64,000 nucleotides of DNA, taken from the NCBI RefSeq assembly GCF_011764425.1, contig NZ_BLPF01000003.1, positions 1,116,001 to 1,180,000 on the forward strand, written 5' to 3'. Made by a program: the position numbers and the translations under genes. The notes under the pieces are model-generated. The model was given only the letters and a program-made list of their open reading frames with translations. It was not told the DNA's origin and searched no databases. Source of the DNA: Phytohabitans houttuyneae. GTDB lineage: Bacteria; Actinomycetota; Actinomycetes; Mycobacteriales; Micromonosporaceae. This document shows, piece by piece, positions 20,114-28,365 of the stretch; position 1 is the first letter of the stretch; each line of letters opens with the position of its first letter.

Positions 20114-20809
20114 ATGCGATTTCGCCTCCCGTCCAAGGCCGGGGTCCGCCGCTGGACGCGCCGCGCCGTCAAGGTCGCCGCCGTCGCCACGCTGGCACTC
20201 ACGGCCACCGTCGTGGGCAGCGTCGTCTGGGTGCGGAGCGCCTCCGACGGGCACATCTTCACCGCCGAGGAGGTACCGGCGGCGCCGGTCGCTCTGGTCC
20301 TGGGCGCCCAGGTGTACGCGGACGGCACGCCCTCGCCGTTTCTCGCCGCCCGGCTGGACGTGGCGCGCCGGCTGCTGGAGACCGGCAAGGTGCGGGCGAT
20401 CCTCGTCTCCGGCGACCACATGAGCTGGGAGTACAACGAGCCCGGCGGCATGTTCAGCTACCTCACCGCCGCCGGCGTGCCGTCCGGGAAGGTGGTGCTG
20501 GACCACGCGGGGTTCGACACGTACGACTCGTGCGCCCGCGCCCGCCGCGTCTTCGGTGTGCGGCAGGCGATCGTGGTCACGCAGTCGTTCCACCTGCCGC
20601 GCGCGGTCACGCTCTGCCGCCGCCTCGGCGTGGAGGCGACCGGCGTGGGTGACGAGACGGTCAAGCGGTACCGGCAGACGTGGCGGGTCGGCTCGACCCG
20701 CGAGCTCGGCGCCTGCGTGAAGGCGGTCGTCGACGTGGTCTCCGGCCGTGACCCGGTGCACCTCGGCCGCCACGAGACCGGTGTGGACGACGCGCTCAGC
20801 CTGCCCTGA
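20114..20809 (+). CDS. SanA/YdcF-like DUF218 membrane-anchored protein
   Basis: A 231-residue protein with one N-terminal membrane helix (about 18-42) and an extracytoplasmic DUF218 domain: ALVLGAQVYADGTPSPFL (about 60), VSGDHMSWEYNEPGGM, and IVVTQSFHLPRAVTLCRRLG. This is the SanA branch, linked in enteric bacteria to envelope barrier function and vancomycin tolerance; the biochemical activity is not known. ATG 20114 after GGTGAGA. Its stop overlaps the convergent ABM gene by 14 bases. Confidence 0.85.
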   Translation: MRFRLPSKAGVRRWTRRAVKVAAVATLALTATVVGSVVWVRSASDGHIFTAEEVPAAPVALVLGAQVYADGTPSPFLAARLDVARRLLETGKVRAILVSGDHMSWEYNEPGGMFSYLTAAGVPSGKVVLDHAGFDTYDSCARARRVFGVRQAIVVTQSFHLPRAVTLCRRLGVEATGVGDETVKRYRQTWRVGSTRELGACVKAVVDVVSGRDPVHLGRHETGVDDALSLP

Positions 20810-21122
20810 CCGGCGGCGGGATCTCGTCGGCGATCTCGAAGTGGGTGACCGTCGAGGCGCCGTCGAGCAGGTAGCGCTCGTCCTCCGGGTACAGCACCGC
20901 CGCCTCGATGTCCTCGCCGGCGAACGCCCGGATCGCGTCGTACGAGTCCCAGTACGACAGCGTGACGAACGTGGTCCGGTCGCCCTCGTCCCGCCTGAGC
21001 AGCCAGGCACCCCGGTTGCCCGGGGTCTGGCCGTAGGCGGCGAACCCGGTCTCCCGGATGTAGTCGGCGTACACGTCCGCGTCCCCGAGCCGCACGGCCC
21101 CCTGCCACATGCGCGCGATCAT
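20796..21122 (-). CDS. Antibiotic-biosynthesis-monooxygenase (ABM) domain protein
   Basis: A 108-residue dimeric alpha-beta-barrel candidate: MIARMWQGAVRLGDADVYADYI, then FVTLSYWDSYDAIRAFAGED, then AAVLYPEDERYLLDGASTVT. Such stand-alone ABM-fold proteins include heme-degrading enzymes, quinol monooxygenases and many of unknown role; the His/Trp/Asn pattern here gives no clear activity. ATG 21122 lies 40 bases from the divergent LysE start. Confidence 0.75.
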   Translation of the reverse strand: MIARMWQGAVRLGDADVYADYIRETGFAAYGQTPGNRGAWLLRRDEGDRTTFVTLSYWDSYDAIRAFAGEDIEAAVLYPEDERYLLDGASTVTHFEIADEIPPPVRAG

Positions 21123-21162
21123 GGCGCCCACCCTAGCCCGGCGTTCCGGTAGCGTCGGGCAC

Positions 21163-21801
21163 ATGCCGTCGCCTGACCACCTGCTCGCCTTCTCGCTCGC
21201 CGCGTTCCTGCTGATCATCGTGCCCGGCCCGGCCGTGCTCTTCGCCATCAGCCGCGCGCTGGCGTACGGGCGCCGGGCCGCGTTCACCAGCGTCGCCGGT
21301 GGCGCGGTCGGCAGCTTCACCGCGGCCGTGCTGGTCGCGGTCGGTGTCGGCGCGATCGTGCAGACGTCCGCGCTCGTCTACACGGCGATCAAGCTGGCCG
21401 GCGCCGCCTACCTGGTGTACCTGGGTGTGCAGGCCATCCGGCACCGCAAGGCGCTGCGCGAGGCCTTCGCGGCCAGGGTCGAGCCGATCGCCGGGCGCCG
21501 CACCTTCCTGCAGGGGTACGTGGTGGGCGTGACCAACCCGAAGACGGTGGTCTTCTTCGCGGCGATCCTGCCGCAGTTCGTCGACCCGGCCGCGGGGCAC
21601 GCCAGCCTGCAGATGGTGGTGCTGGGTGGGGTGTTCGCGCTGATCGCGCTCGCTTCGGACACGGTGTGGGGCCTTGTCGCGGGCACCGCGCGCGCGTGGT
21701 TCGCCCGCTCCGCCCGCCGCCTCGACATGATCGGTGGCGCGGCCGGCCTCACGATGGTCGGCCTCGGCGTGGGGCTCGCGGTGGAGGGCCGCAAAGCCTA
21801 G
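21163..21801 (+). CDS. LysE-family amino-acid/metabolite exporter
   Basis: A 212-residue protein with six predicted membrane helices. The RhtB/LysE signature is present: FLLIIVPGPAVLFAISRALAYG near the N-terminus and GYVVGVTNPKTVVFFAAILP in the middle. The family exports amino acids or small metabolites by proton antiport. It ends 5 bases before the convergent LysR gene; the exporter-LysR neighbourhood is common but the orientation here is convergent. Confidence 0.88.
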   Translation: MPSPDHLLAFSLAAFLLIIVPGPAVLFAISRALAYGRRAAFTSVAGGAVGSFTAAVLVAVGVGAIVQTSALVYTAIKLAGAAYLVYLGVQAIRHRKALREAFAARVEPIAGRRTFLQGYVVGVTNPKTVVFFAAILPQFVDPAAGHASLQMVVLGGVFALIALASDTVWGLVAGTARAWFARSARRLDMIGGAAGLTMVGLGVGLAVEGRKA

Positions 21802-21806
21802 GCGCC

Positions 21807-22751
21807 TCAGCCCGCCCGCGAAGGTGTCCGGGCGGGACCCGCGTCGACGTAGGGGTCGACCATGTCGATCAGGGCGGCCGTCGCGGCGCTCACGTGGCGG
21901 TGCTTGGCGGTCGCGACGTGTAAAGACCACTCCAGCGACTGGTCGGTGACCCGCAGCGGTACGCAGCGCGGGCTGTCCGGCACCGCGCGCACCGGCAGGA
22001 TCGTCACGCCCAGGCCGTGCGCGGCGAAGTCGGCCGCCACCGTGACGTCGGTGACCTCCATCGCGATCATCCGTTCCAGGCCGGCGGCGCCGAAGGCGCG
22101 GTCGTTTGCGGTGCGGTTGGCGTACCCGAGCGGGTAGTCGATGAACGGCTCGCCGGCCACCTCGGCGAGCGTGACCTCGCCGCGGCCGGCCAGCTCGTGC
22201 GCGGCGGGCACGACGAGCACCTGGGGGATGCGCAGCAGCTCGCGCGTGCGCAGGTGTGGGAAGGGCCGGCCGCCCACGCCGAGGAACGCCACGTCGATCT
22301 CGCCGGCGCCCAGCGAGCGGGCCAGCCCGGCCGAGCCGTCCCAGGTGGCGGCGCGCAGCAGCAGGCGTACCCCCGGGTTGGCGGCGTGGTAGGCGCCGAG
22401 CAGGCCGGCGAAGTCGATGCCTCCCACGCCGGTCAGGCAGCCCACCGTCACCGTGCCGCGCAGCTGCGTGCCGGCCTCGAGCACCGCGTCGCGGGCGGCC
22501 TGCGCGGCGTCGAGCGCGGCGCGGGCCTTGGGGAGCAGGGCCTCGCCCGGCCCGGTGAGGGCGACCCGCTGGGCGCTGCGCGCGAAGAGGGTGGTGCCGA
22601 GCTCGCGTTCCAGGGCGGAGACCGCGGCGGACACGGCGGACTGGACCACGTGCAGGCGCGCGGCGGCGCGGGTGAAGCTGCGCTCGTCCGCGACCGCGAC
22701 GAAGTACTCCAGATGCCTCAGCTCCACGCCGCCCAGGATCACACACGGCAT
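21807..22751 (-). CDS. LysR-family transcriptional regulator
   Basis: About 306-314 residues. The winged HTH is at the N-terminus (LRHLEYFVAVADERSFTRAA, then LHVVQSAVSAAVSALE); the rest is the periplasmic-binding-like effector domain. ATG 22751 overlaps the SDR stop as TGATG, supporting coupling; an in-frame GTG at 22727 (VELRHLEYF) matches the usual family start equally well. It probably controls the SDR gene co-transcribed upstream, inducer unknown. Confidence 0.88.
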   Translation of the reverse strand: MPCVILGGVELRHLEYFVAVADERSFTRAAARLHVVQSAVSAAVSALERELGTTLFARSAQRVALTGPGEALLPKARAALDAAQAARDAVLEAGTQLRGTVTVGCLTGVGGIDFAGLLGAYHAANPGVRLLLRAATWDGSAGLARSLGAGEIDVAFLGVGGRPFPHLRTRELLRIPQVLVVPAAHELAGRGEVTLAEVAGEPFIDYPLGYANRTANDRAFGAAGLERMIAMEVTDVTVAADFAAHGLGVTILPVRAVPDSPRCVPLRVTDQSLEWSLHVATAKHRHVSAATAALIDMVDPYVDAGPARTPSRAG

Positions 22752-23488
22752 CAGGCGATACCGCCGTTGGTGTAGATGACCTGGCCGTTGACCCAGCGGG
22801 CCGGCCCGGCCAGGAACGAGACCACCTCGGCGATGTCCGCCGGCGTGCCCAGGCGCTCCAGGGGCGGCTGGGCGGCCGCGCGGGCGATCGTGGCCTCGTC
22901 CTTGCCGTCGAAGTAGAGGGCGGTGGCGGTGGGGCCGGGGGCGACCGCGTTCACGGTGATGTCGCGGCCGCGCAGCTCGCGGGCGAGGATGAGCGTGACC
23001 GCCTCGACCGCGCCCTTCGACGCCGCGTACCCGGCGTAGGTCGGCACCTGCAGCCGGGTCATCGTGCTGGAGAAGTTGACGATGGCTCCGCCGGCCCGCA
23101 CGCGGCGGGCGGCCTGCTGGTCCACGACGAAGGTGCCGCGGATGTTGGTGCGGTGCATGCGGTCCAGGTCGGCGAGGTCGAGGTCGACGACGGTGGAGAG
23201 GACCATCTGGCCGGCCGCGTGCACGACCACGTCCACGCCGCCGAACTCCCGTTCCGCCGCGTCGAACAGCGCCGCCACCGCGGACTCGTCGGCCACGTCC
23301 GCCTGTACCGCGATCGCTTTGCCGCCCGCGGCGGTGATGGCCGCGACCGCCTCCTGCGCCTCGACCTTGCCGCCGCCGTAGCCGACGACCACTGCCAGAC
23401 CGTCGGCGGCGAGCCGCTCGGCGGCATGCCGGCCGATCCCGCGCGAGCCGCCGGTCACGATCGCTACCCGCTGTGTGGTGATATCCAT
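22751..23488 (-). CDS. Short-chain dehydrogenase/reductase
   Basis: A 245-residue classical SDR. NADP-binding TGGSRGIG (about 12), NNAG-equivalent HAAGQ, catalytic Ser in NFSSTMTR, YAGYAASKGAVE carrying the Tyr-x3-Lys pair, and the C-terminal VNGQVIYTNGG. FabG-like 3-oxoacyl reductases and many secondary-alcohol dehydrogenases share this layout. ATG 23488 is supported by the family start; the leader upstream is not conserved. Followed by the LysR gene in TGATG overlap. Confidence 0.88.
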   Translation of the reverse strand: MDITTQRVAIVTGGSRGIGRHAAERLAADGLAVVVGYGGGKVEAQEAVAAITAAGGKAIAVQADVADESAVAALFDAAEREFGGVDVVVHAAGQMVLSTVVDLDLADLDRMHRTNIRGTFVVDQQAARRVRAGGAIVNFSSTMTRLQVPTYAGYAASKGAVEAVTLILARELRGRDITVNAVAPGPTATALYFDGKDEATIARAAAQPPLERLGTPADIAEVVSFLAGPARWVNGQVIYTNGGIA

Positions 23489-23894
23489 GCGTCCAGGCTG
23501 CACCCGGAGCAGCATCAACGCCAACGAATCCTGACGATGGTCATCATCAACACAACTGATGCTGGCTCTTCCGCCACGATCCGCCCGACCGCTCTACCCC
23601 GCGACCCGGGGGTGCGCCCGCTGCGCGGCTGCGGCTCGGCGCTCGCCGGGTGGAGTGGCTGGGGCAGGCGTCGTTCCTGTGGGAGCGGCCCCAACCCGCG
23701 CCGCGGCGCACCACGGGCGGTGGGCGCATCGCTGCGCCCAGCTTGGTATGCCCCGTGCGGCACCCCCGGGAGTCGGCGCCAAGGCGCGGACCGGTGGGGT
23801 GCGCAACCGCGGAGGGTGAGGCCGCGGGAGCAACGGTCCGGACCACCGCGGACATCGCGGTAGCTCGCATCTGTTTGGGTCTTTGAAAGCCGGA
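23489..23894. other. Gene-free stretch with repeat copy 3 and its hairpin
   Basis: About 400 bases between the SDR start and the NACHT stop. The SDR promoter must lie in 23489-23570, which is locally AT-richer. The rest holds a hairpin TGGGCGCA / TGCGCCCA (23721-23740) and the conserved core at 23809-23864. No coding signal is convincing. Confidence 0.55.
23809..23864 (-). repeat. Dispersed repeat, copy 3
   Basis: On the minus strand: GCTACCGCGATGTCCGCGG, then TGGTCCGGACCGTTGCTCCC, then GCGGCCTCACCCTCCGC. It matches copy 1 with a few changes. The associated hairpin lies 69 bases further along the minus strand, against 110 bases for copy 2. Confidence 0.75.
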
Positions 23895-26816
23895 TCAGGC
23901 GTCGCTCTCGTCGACAAGGTCCAGGTACTCGTCCCAGGGGGTGCGGCGGACCAGGTCGGTGAAGCGGCGCAGGACCCGGTCGCGCTCCTCCGGCGTGGTC
24001 TCGCGGGCGCGCAGCAGCCACACCTCCAGCAGGGCGTGCGCGATGGAGCGCAAGGCGTGGTCGGGCGCGTCCACCATCGTGCGGCTGGCGTCGGGGAGGG
24101 CGGCCTCCAGCGGCTCGAGGTTGTGGATCGCGGCATCGTCGCTGGTGCGGCAGAGGAAGTTCGTGCGGCGGCGCAGGTACTCGGTGTCGCGGGAGACGGC
24201 GGCCGTGAAGCCGCCGCGGCGGGGGTCGCCGGGTGGGATCTCGTACGTCCAGTAGAGGTCGACGGGCGGGGTCTCGAACGTGCCGTCGTCGAGGCCGAGC
24301 ACGATGTCGCGGGTGGCGCCGGCCCAGACGCGTTCGAGCGTGAGCAGCTCCACGAGGCTCTGCCACTCGTCCCAGGCGAGCTGGGCGCGCCACAGCATCG
24401 CCTGCCGCTTCCAGCCGGTGACCGCGTCCTCGTCGAAGAGCGTGCTCGCCCGCAGCGGGCCGGCCGCGTGGACGGCGAGCAGCAGCAGGTTGGCGCTGTA
24501 CGCGGCGTAGCGGGTGGGCACCGGCAGGACGCGCGGCTGGTACGCGGACAGGCGGCGGGTGGCGCGTGCCTGGTGCACGAGCCGGAAGAGGCGGACCAGC
24601 AGGTCGCCGAGGGCCGCGCGCTCGGCACCGTCCACACCGGACAGCATGCCGCGCAGGAAGGCGACGATGGGGGTGCGGACGCTCAGCACCGAGAATGACA
24701 GCAGCGCGTGCAGCAGGTCGTCGTCCACCGGTGCGGCGCCGAACGAGAGCGTGGCGGCGGCGTCCCGCGCGGCGAGGTCGCGCAGCGCCTGGAAGGTCAT
24801 CCGGGCGACCAGGAACTCGCCGAACGTGGCGTGCAGGAACTCGTACGTGCCCAGCTGCGTGCCGTCGCGCACGGCGCGGGCCCGGTGCACGAAGAAGAAC
24901 CGCCCCAGCACGATCTCGGCCCGCCCCAGCGGCGCGCGCAGGTCGGTCGCGGCGGGCGGCGGCTCGGCCATGACGGCCGCGAGGTCCGCGGCGAGGTCGG
25001 CCTCCGTGACCCACTGGGTGTTGCGGTTGAACATGGCGAACGCGACAAGCGAGAGCCGGCGCAGCTCCTCCTCGACGGCGCGTTCGGTGTCCCGTTCGGA
25101 CAGTCCGGGCCGGTGCTTGGTGACCTCGCGGCGGGCGAAGCTGTGCAGCAGCCGCTCGTACAGCTCGTCCTGCCCCAGGCCGCCGTCCGCCGCGAGCGGG
25201 AGGCGGCGCAGCGCGTTGCCGTCCGCGTCGTACAGCGCGAGCATGAGCAGCAGCAGCGGCTGCCCGGCCAGCTGCCGGTGCGGCATCACCGAGGCGAGCG
25301 TGAGCGGTGCCAGGCCGCGGGCGGCGAGGTGGGTGGCGTTGGCCCTGTTCCACACGTCGACCCAGATGGCGATGCGCGGCTCGTCGAAGGGCTCCAGCCG
25401 TACCGCCACCGTCCCCTCCGGCGCCCGCGCGCGGTCGGCGACGCTGGTGCGGCTGGTCACGATCACCACGACCGGCCGGCCCTGCTCGGCCTCGCGGCGC
25501 TGGAACGCGGCGACCCGGCTCAGGTAGTCGGACTGGCTCACGCCCGTGGCCTGCAGCAGCTCGTCGAAGCCGTCGAGCATCACCACCGGCAGCGCGTCCC
25601 CGGCCGACCTGGCCAGTGCCGGCCATTCGAGGCGCTCGCCGGTCTCGGCGCGGATCGCGTACTCGATCTGGTCCTGCAGGTCGGCGGTGACCGGCACGTC
25701 CCGGAGGGCGACCCGCACGGGCAGGAAGTCGGCGGCCGGCAGGCGGGCGGCGAGCACCTTGGTGAGCACCGACTTGCCGGAGCCGGGCTGGCCGAGCACG
25801 AGCAGTGGCGCCTCGACCGCGCGCGGCGAGGTGAGGAACCCGGCCAGAAACTCCTGCAGGTCGTCGCGGACCTCCACATCGGACCAGAACGCCTCGTCGC
25901 TGGTGCGCCCGCCGGCGTTGGCGACCCGGTAGAGCGGCGTCACGTACGCCTCGCCGAGCGCCGGCACCCGCAGTCCCGGCGGCACGTCGCCGGCCTCCAC
26001 GATCGGCCGGTCCAGCGCGGCCTCGTGGGCGCGGGCGAGGGCGGCCCGCCGCTCGTCCGGCACCCGCCCGGTGGAGATGCCGTCGAGCACCTGGCCGAGG
26101 CCGGTGAGCGCGACGCCGAGGCCGCGCAGCTCCGCGCGGGTGGCCGAGTGCTCGCGCAGGCTGGACCAGAACGCGACCTCGGGAAAGTCGGCACCGAGCT
26201 GGCGGAACAGCTCGTCGTAGCGGGCCTCGGCCGCGGGCGGGAGCGCGTCGAGGGTGCGGCGGAACCGGTCGCGGTCGGTCTGCGGCAGCCGCTCCCACAC
26301 CGCGAGCCCGCTGACGAACCGGGCGAGGCCGTCGGAGATCTCGGCGTAGTAGTCGCGCAGGGTCTCCAGCACGCGCTCGCGGGGGTACTGCGGGCGGGGC
26401 AGCAGCAGGCCCACCGAGAAGATCGCCTGCGGGAGCGCGACCGTCGGGTCGGCGCCGCCCGCCAGGGCCAGCTGCTCCTGCTTGGTCAGCTCCAGGTCCG
26501 CGAACCCGATCGGCAGCTCCGCCTCGGCGAGCGCCTCGAAGTACGCGGTCACGACGATCACCGCGTGCGCGGCCTCCAGGCGCTGGGTCCGGCCGTACCG
26601 GGACAGGCCGCTGCGCCGGTCGGACAGCCCGCGCACGAGCTGGTGGCCGAGCCGCACGAACTCGGACTTGGCGTCGAACCACCCCAGCACCACCGGAAAC
26701 GGCACGGCCGCGCCGAGCATCGCGCCACTGGTCAGCGCCTCGATCGCGGCGACGACCCGGCTGTCGCGCCCGCCGAGCAGGCGTACCGCGTCCGCGTAGC
26801 TGAGAACCTGGGGCAT
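23895..26816 (-). CDS. NACHT-type STAND ATPase, probable immunity/signalling protein
   Basis: A 973-residue protein. The helical N-terminus (LSYADAVRLLGGRDSRVVAA) resembles the NNH-type domains found before bacterial NACHT modules. The NTPase core has Walker A LGQPGSGKSV (Lys 348), Walker B VVMLDGFDELLQATG (Asp 415 to Glu 419, the NACHT DxxDE form) and sensor-like VVVIVTSRTS, followed by helical TYEFLHATFGEFLVAR. The ~350-residue C-terminus has no recognised repeats and may be the sensor. Bacterial NACHT proteins of this build act in phage defence or programmed death. ATG 26816 is chosen because a MITE starts 14 bases upstream; sequence beyond is not coding. Confidence 0.8.
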   Translation of the reverse strand: MPQVLSYADAVRLLGGRDSRVVAAIEALTSGAMLGAAVPFPVVLGWFDAKSEFVRLGHQLVRGLSDRRSGLSRYGRTQRLEAAHAVIVVTAYFEALAEAELPIGFADLELTKQEQLALAGGADPTVALPQAIFSVGLLLPRPQYPRERVLETLRDYYAEISDGLARFVSGLAVWERLPQTDRDRFRRTLDALPPAAEARYDELFRQLGADFPEVAFWSSLREHSATRAELRGLGVALTGLGQVLDGISTGRVPDERRAALARAHEAALDRPIVEAGDVPPGLRVPALGEAYVTPLYRVANAGGRTSDEAFWSDVEVRDDLQEFLAGFLTSPRAVEAPLLVLGQPGSGKSVLTKVLAARLPAADFLPVRVALRDVPVTADLQDQIEYAIRAETGERLEWPALARSAGDALPVVMLDGFDELLQATGVSQSDYLSRVAAFQRREAEQGRPVVVIVTSRTSVADRARAPEGTVAVRLEPFDEPRIAIWVDVWNRANATHLAARGLAPLTLASVMPHRQLAGQPLLLLMLALYDADGNALRRLPLAADGGLGQDELYERLLHSFARREVTKHRPGLSERDTERAVEEELRRLSLVAFAMFNRNTQWVTEADLAADLAAVMAEPPPAATDLRAPLGRAEIVLGRFFFVHRARAVRDGTQLGTYEFLHATFGEFLVARMTFQALRDLAARDAAATLSFGAAPVDDDLLHALLSFSVLSVRTPIVAFLRGMLSGVDGAERAALGDLLVRLFRLVHQARATRRLSAYQPRVLPVPTRYAAYSANLLLLAVHAAGPLRASTLFDEDAVTGWKRQAMLWRAQLAWDEWQSLVELLTLERVWAGATRDIVLGLDDGTFETPPVDLYWTYEIPPGDPRRGGFTAAVSRDTEYLRRRTNFLCRTSDDAAIHNLEPLEAALPDASRTMVDAPDHALRSIAHALLEVWLLRARETTPEERDRVLRRFTDLVRRTPWDEYLDLVDESDA

Positions 26817-26829
26817 GCGCCCGACGCTA

Positions 26830-26991
26830 GGGGCTGTGTCAAATTCCTTGCCGGGCTGCGCCGGGCCCAGACGCCGCCATGCGGCGTCGGGCGTAAGGCC
26901 GCATACAACACCGGTATGCGACCTTGCGCCCGCCACCACCTGACACCGCCTGGACTTCGGCTCGCACCGACAAACTCTTTGACACAGCCCC
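26830..26991. mobile_element. 162-bp MITE-like element with TIRs and TA duplication
   Basis: Ends are perfect inverted repeats GGGGCTGTGTCAAA / TTTGACACAGCCCC, flanked by TA on both sides (26828-26829 and 26992-26993); with the flanks the symmetry is 17 bp. No transposase gene is inside. Two internal hairpins occur: GACGCCGC-CAT-GCGGCGTC and a longer one around GCATAC/GTATGC. TA duplication suits mobilisation by an IS630- or IS427(IS5)-type transposase. It sits exactly between the TetR stop codon and the NACHT start. Confidence 0.85.
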
Positions 26992-27575
26992 TAGCGGAGC
27001 GCCGCGATGTACTGATCCACGAGGGCGACCTGCCGCTCGGGCGGGAAGCGGTCCGGGTCGAAGAGCGCCTGCGTGACCACCCCGTGGCCGAACGCGGCCG
27101 CGCCCGCCACCACGTCGTCCACGTCGGACCCGGCGGCCAGCTCGCCGCGGCGCAGTGCCGCCTCGACGTGCGGGCGGAGCAGGCCGCGCCACCGCTCGTA
27201 CCGCCGCGCCTCGTACGCGGTCAGCTCCGGGTCGCCCAGCGCGGCGTCCCAGAAGCTGACCCACACCCTGTTCATGACCGTGGCCTCGGGGGTGAGCGGC
27301 AGGACGAACAGCAGCGCCGCCCGCAGCCCGGCGAGCCCTTCGGCGCCCGCGTCCGGCCGGGCCAGCCGCTCGCCCTGCTCCTGCGCCACGTCGAGCGCGT
27401 GCCGCAGCAGCTCCCGCTTGCTGGGGAAGTAGTGGGTGAGCAGCCCGGTCGTCGAGCCGAGCTCGGCCGCCACGGCGCGCAGGGTCAGCCCGCCGAACCC
27501 CTTGTCCGCGAGCACCTGCCACACGGCCCGGGACACGTCGAGCCGCCGCGCGTCATGATCCCCCCGAGCCGGCAC
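26991..27575 (-). CDS. TetR-family transcriptional regulator
   Basis: A 194-residue TetR regulator. The HTH is GFGGLTLRAVAAELGSTTGL with the typical LLTHYFPSKRELL following; the C-terminal domain (about 80-194) is helical and of the AcrR C-terminal type. Start is GTG 27575. The stop TAG is made of the TA target duplication and the last base of the MITE; without the MITE the host bases also give TAG. Upstream are the ABC-2 genes on the same strand, 61 bases away, so this regulator may belong to the ABC operon or to the NACHT gene. Confidence 0.88.
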   Translation of the reverse strand: MPARGDHDARRLDVSRAVWQVLADKGFGGLTLRAVAAELGSTTGLLTHYFPSKRELLRHALDVAQEQGERLARPDAGAEGLAGLRAALLFVLPLTPEATVMNRVWVSFWDAALGDPELTAYEARRYERWRGLLRPHVEAALRRGELAAGSDVDDVVAGAAAFGHGVVTQALFDPDRFPPERQVALVDQYIAALR

Positions 27576-27636
27576 CCCCTCACGCTACCGGCCACCGCCG
27601 CCGGTCCCGGCCGCCGGGCCGGGACCGGTCGGCTGG

Positions 27637-28365
27637 TCAGGCGTCCCGGGCCTGGAGCACCAGCGCTCCCACCAGCAGCGCGCCGGCGGCCCACAGCGCG
27701 AGCACGCCCAGGCCCGCCCACGGCCCGATCGGCAGCTCGTCCAGGCCGGTCGTGGCCTGTATCGACTGGCCGGCGCTCATCGGTCCCAGCTTCTGCAGGC
27801 GGCGCTGCCAGTCCTCGTCCGACATGGACATCGCGACGATCGGAAAGAGGTAGAGCAGGCCGAGCACGGCGCCGATGGCCGCCGCCGGCTGGCGCACCAC
27901 CGCCGTCACGCCGAGGGCCAGCAGCGCGACGAGCAGCAGGTACAGGACCGATCCGGCGGCCGCCCGCAGCACCGCGCCGCCGCCGGCCGGTGACGGCCCG
28001 TCGGCGGACAGCACCGCCACGGGTACCGCCACCGCGGCGGCCGGCAGCACGACCGCCGCCAGCACGGCCGCCTTTGCCGCGAGGACGGCCGGGCGGCGGG
28101 GGAGGGCGGCGAGCGTCACGCGCATCATGCCCGTGGCGTACTCGCCGCCGATCACCAGGACCGCCAGGACCGCGAGCACCGACTGTCCGATGTGGATGCC
28201 GGTCAGGCTGGTGCGGGTCGGGTCGGCGCCACACTCGCCCGGCGAGCAGGCGGCCGCCGCGAGCGCGCCCAGCCCGGCCGTACCCACCGCGGCGCCGAGC
28301 AGCAGCCAGGCCGTGCCGGGCAGCGTCCACAGCTTCGTCCACTCGGCGCGCAGGGCCACGGGCAT
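27637..28365 (-). CDS. ABC-2 type permease
   Basis: A 242-residue, six-helix permease with the RAEWTKLWTLPGTAW start typical of actinobacterial ABC-2 export permeases and the IGGEYATGMMRVTLAALP motif in the first cytoplasmic loop. ATG 28365 overlaps the stop of the upstream permease gene (TGATG). Third gene of a three-gene operon with ATPase and larger permease; expected to form the heterodimeric membrane part of an exporter of unknown substrate. Confidence 0.85.
   Translation of the reverse strand: MPVALRAEWTKLWTLPGTAWLLLGAAVGTAGLGALAAAACSPGECGADPTRTSLTGIHIGQSVLAVLAVLVIGGEYATGMMRVTLAALPRRPAVLAAKAAVLAAVVLPAAAVAVPVAVLSADGPSPAGGGAVLRAAAGSVLYLLLVALLALGVTAVVRQPAAAIGAVLGLLYLFPIVAMSMSDEDWQRRLQKLGPMSAGQSIQATTGLDELPIGPWAGLGVLALWAAGALLVGALVLQARDA

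Noticed and set aside
23500-23560. AGCATCA / TGATGCT inverted repeat ahead of the SDR gene
   Set aside because: Arms are short and far apart; could be chance. Not called as an operator.
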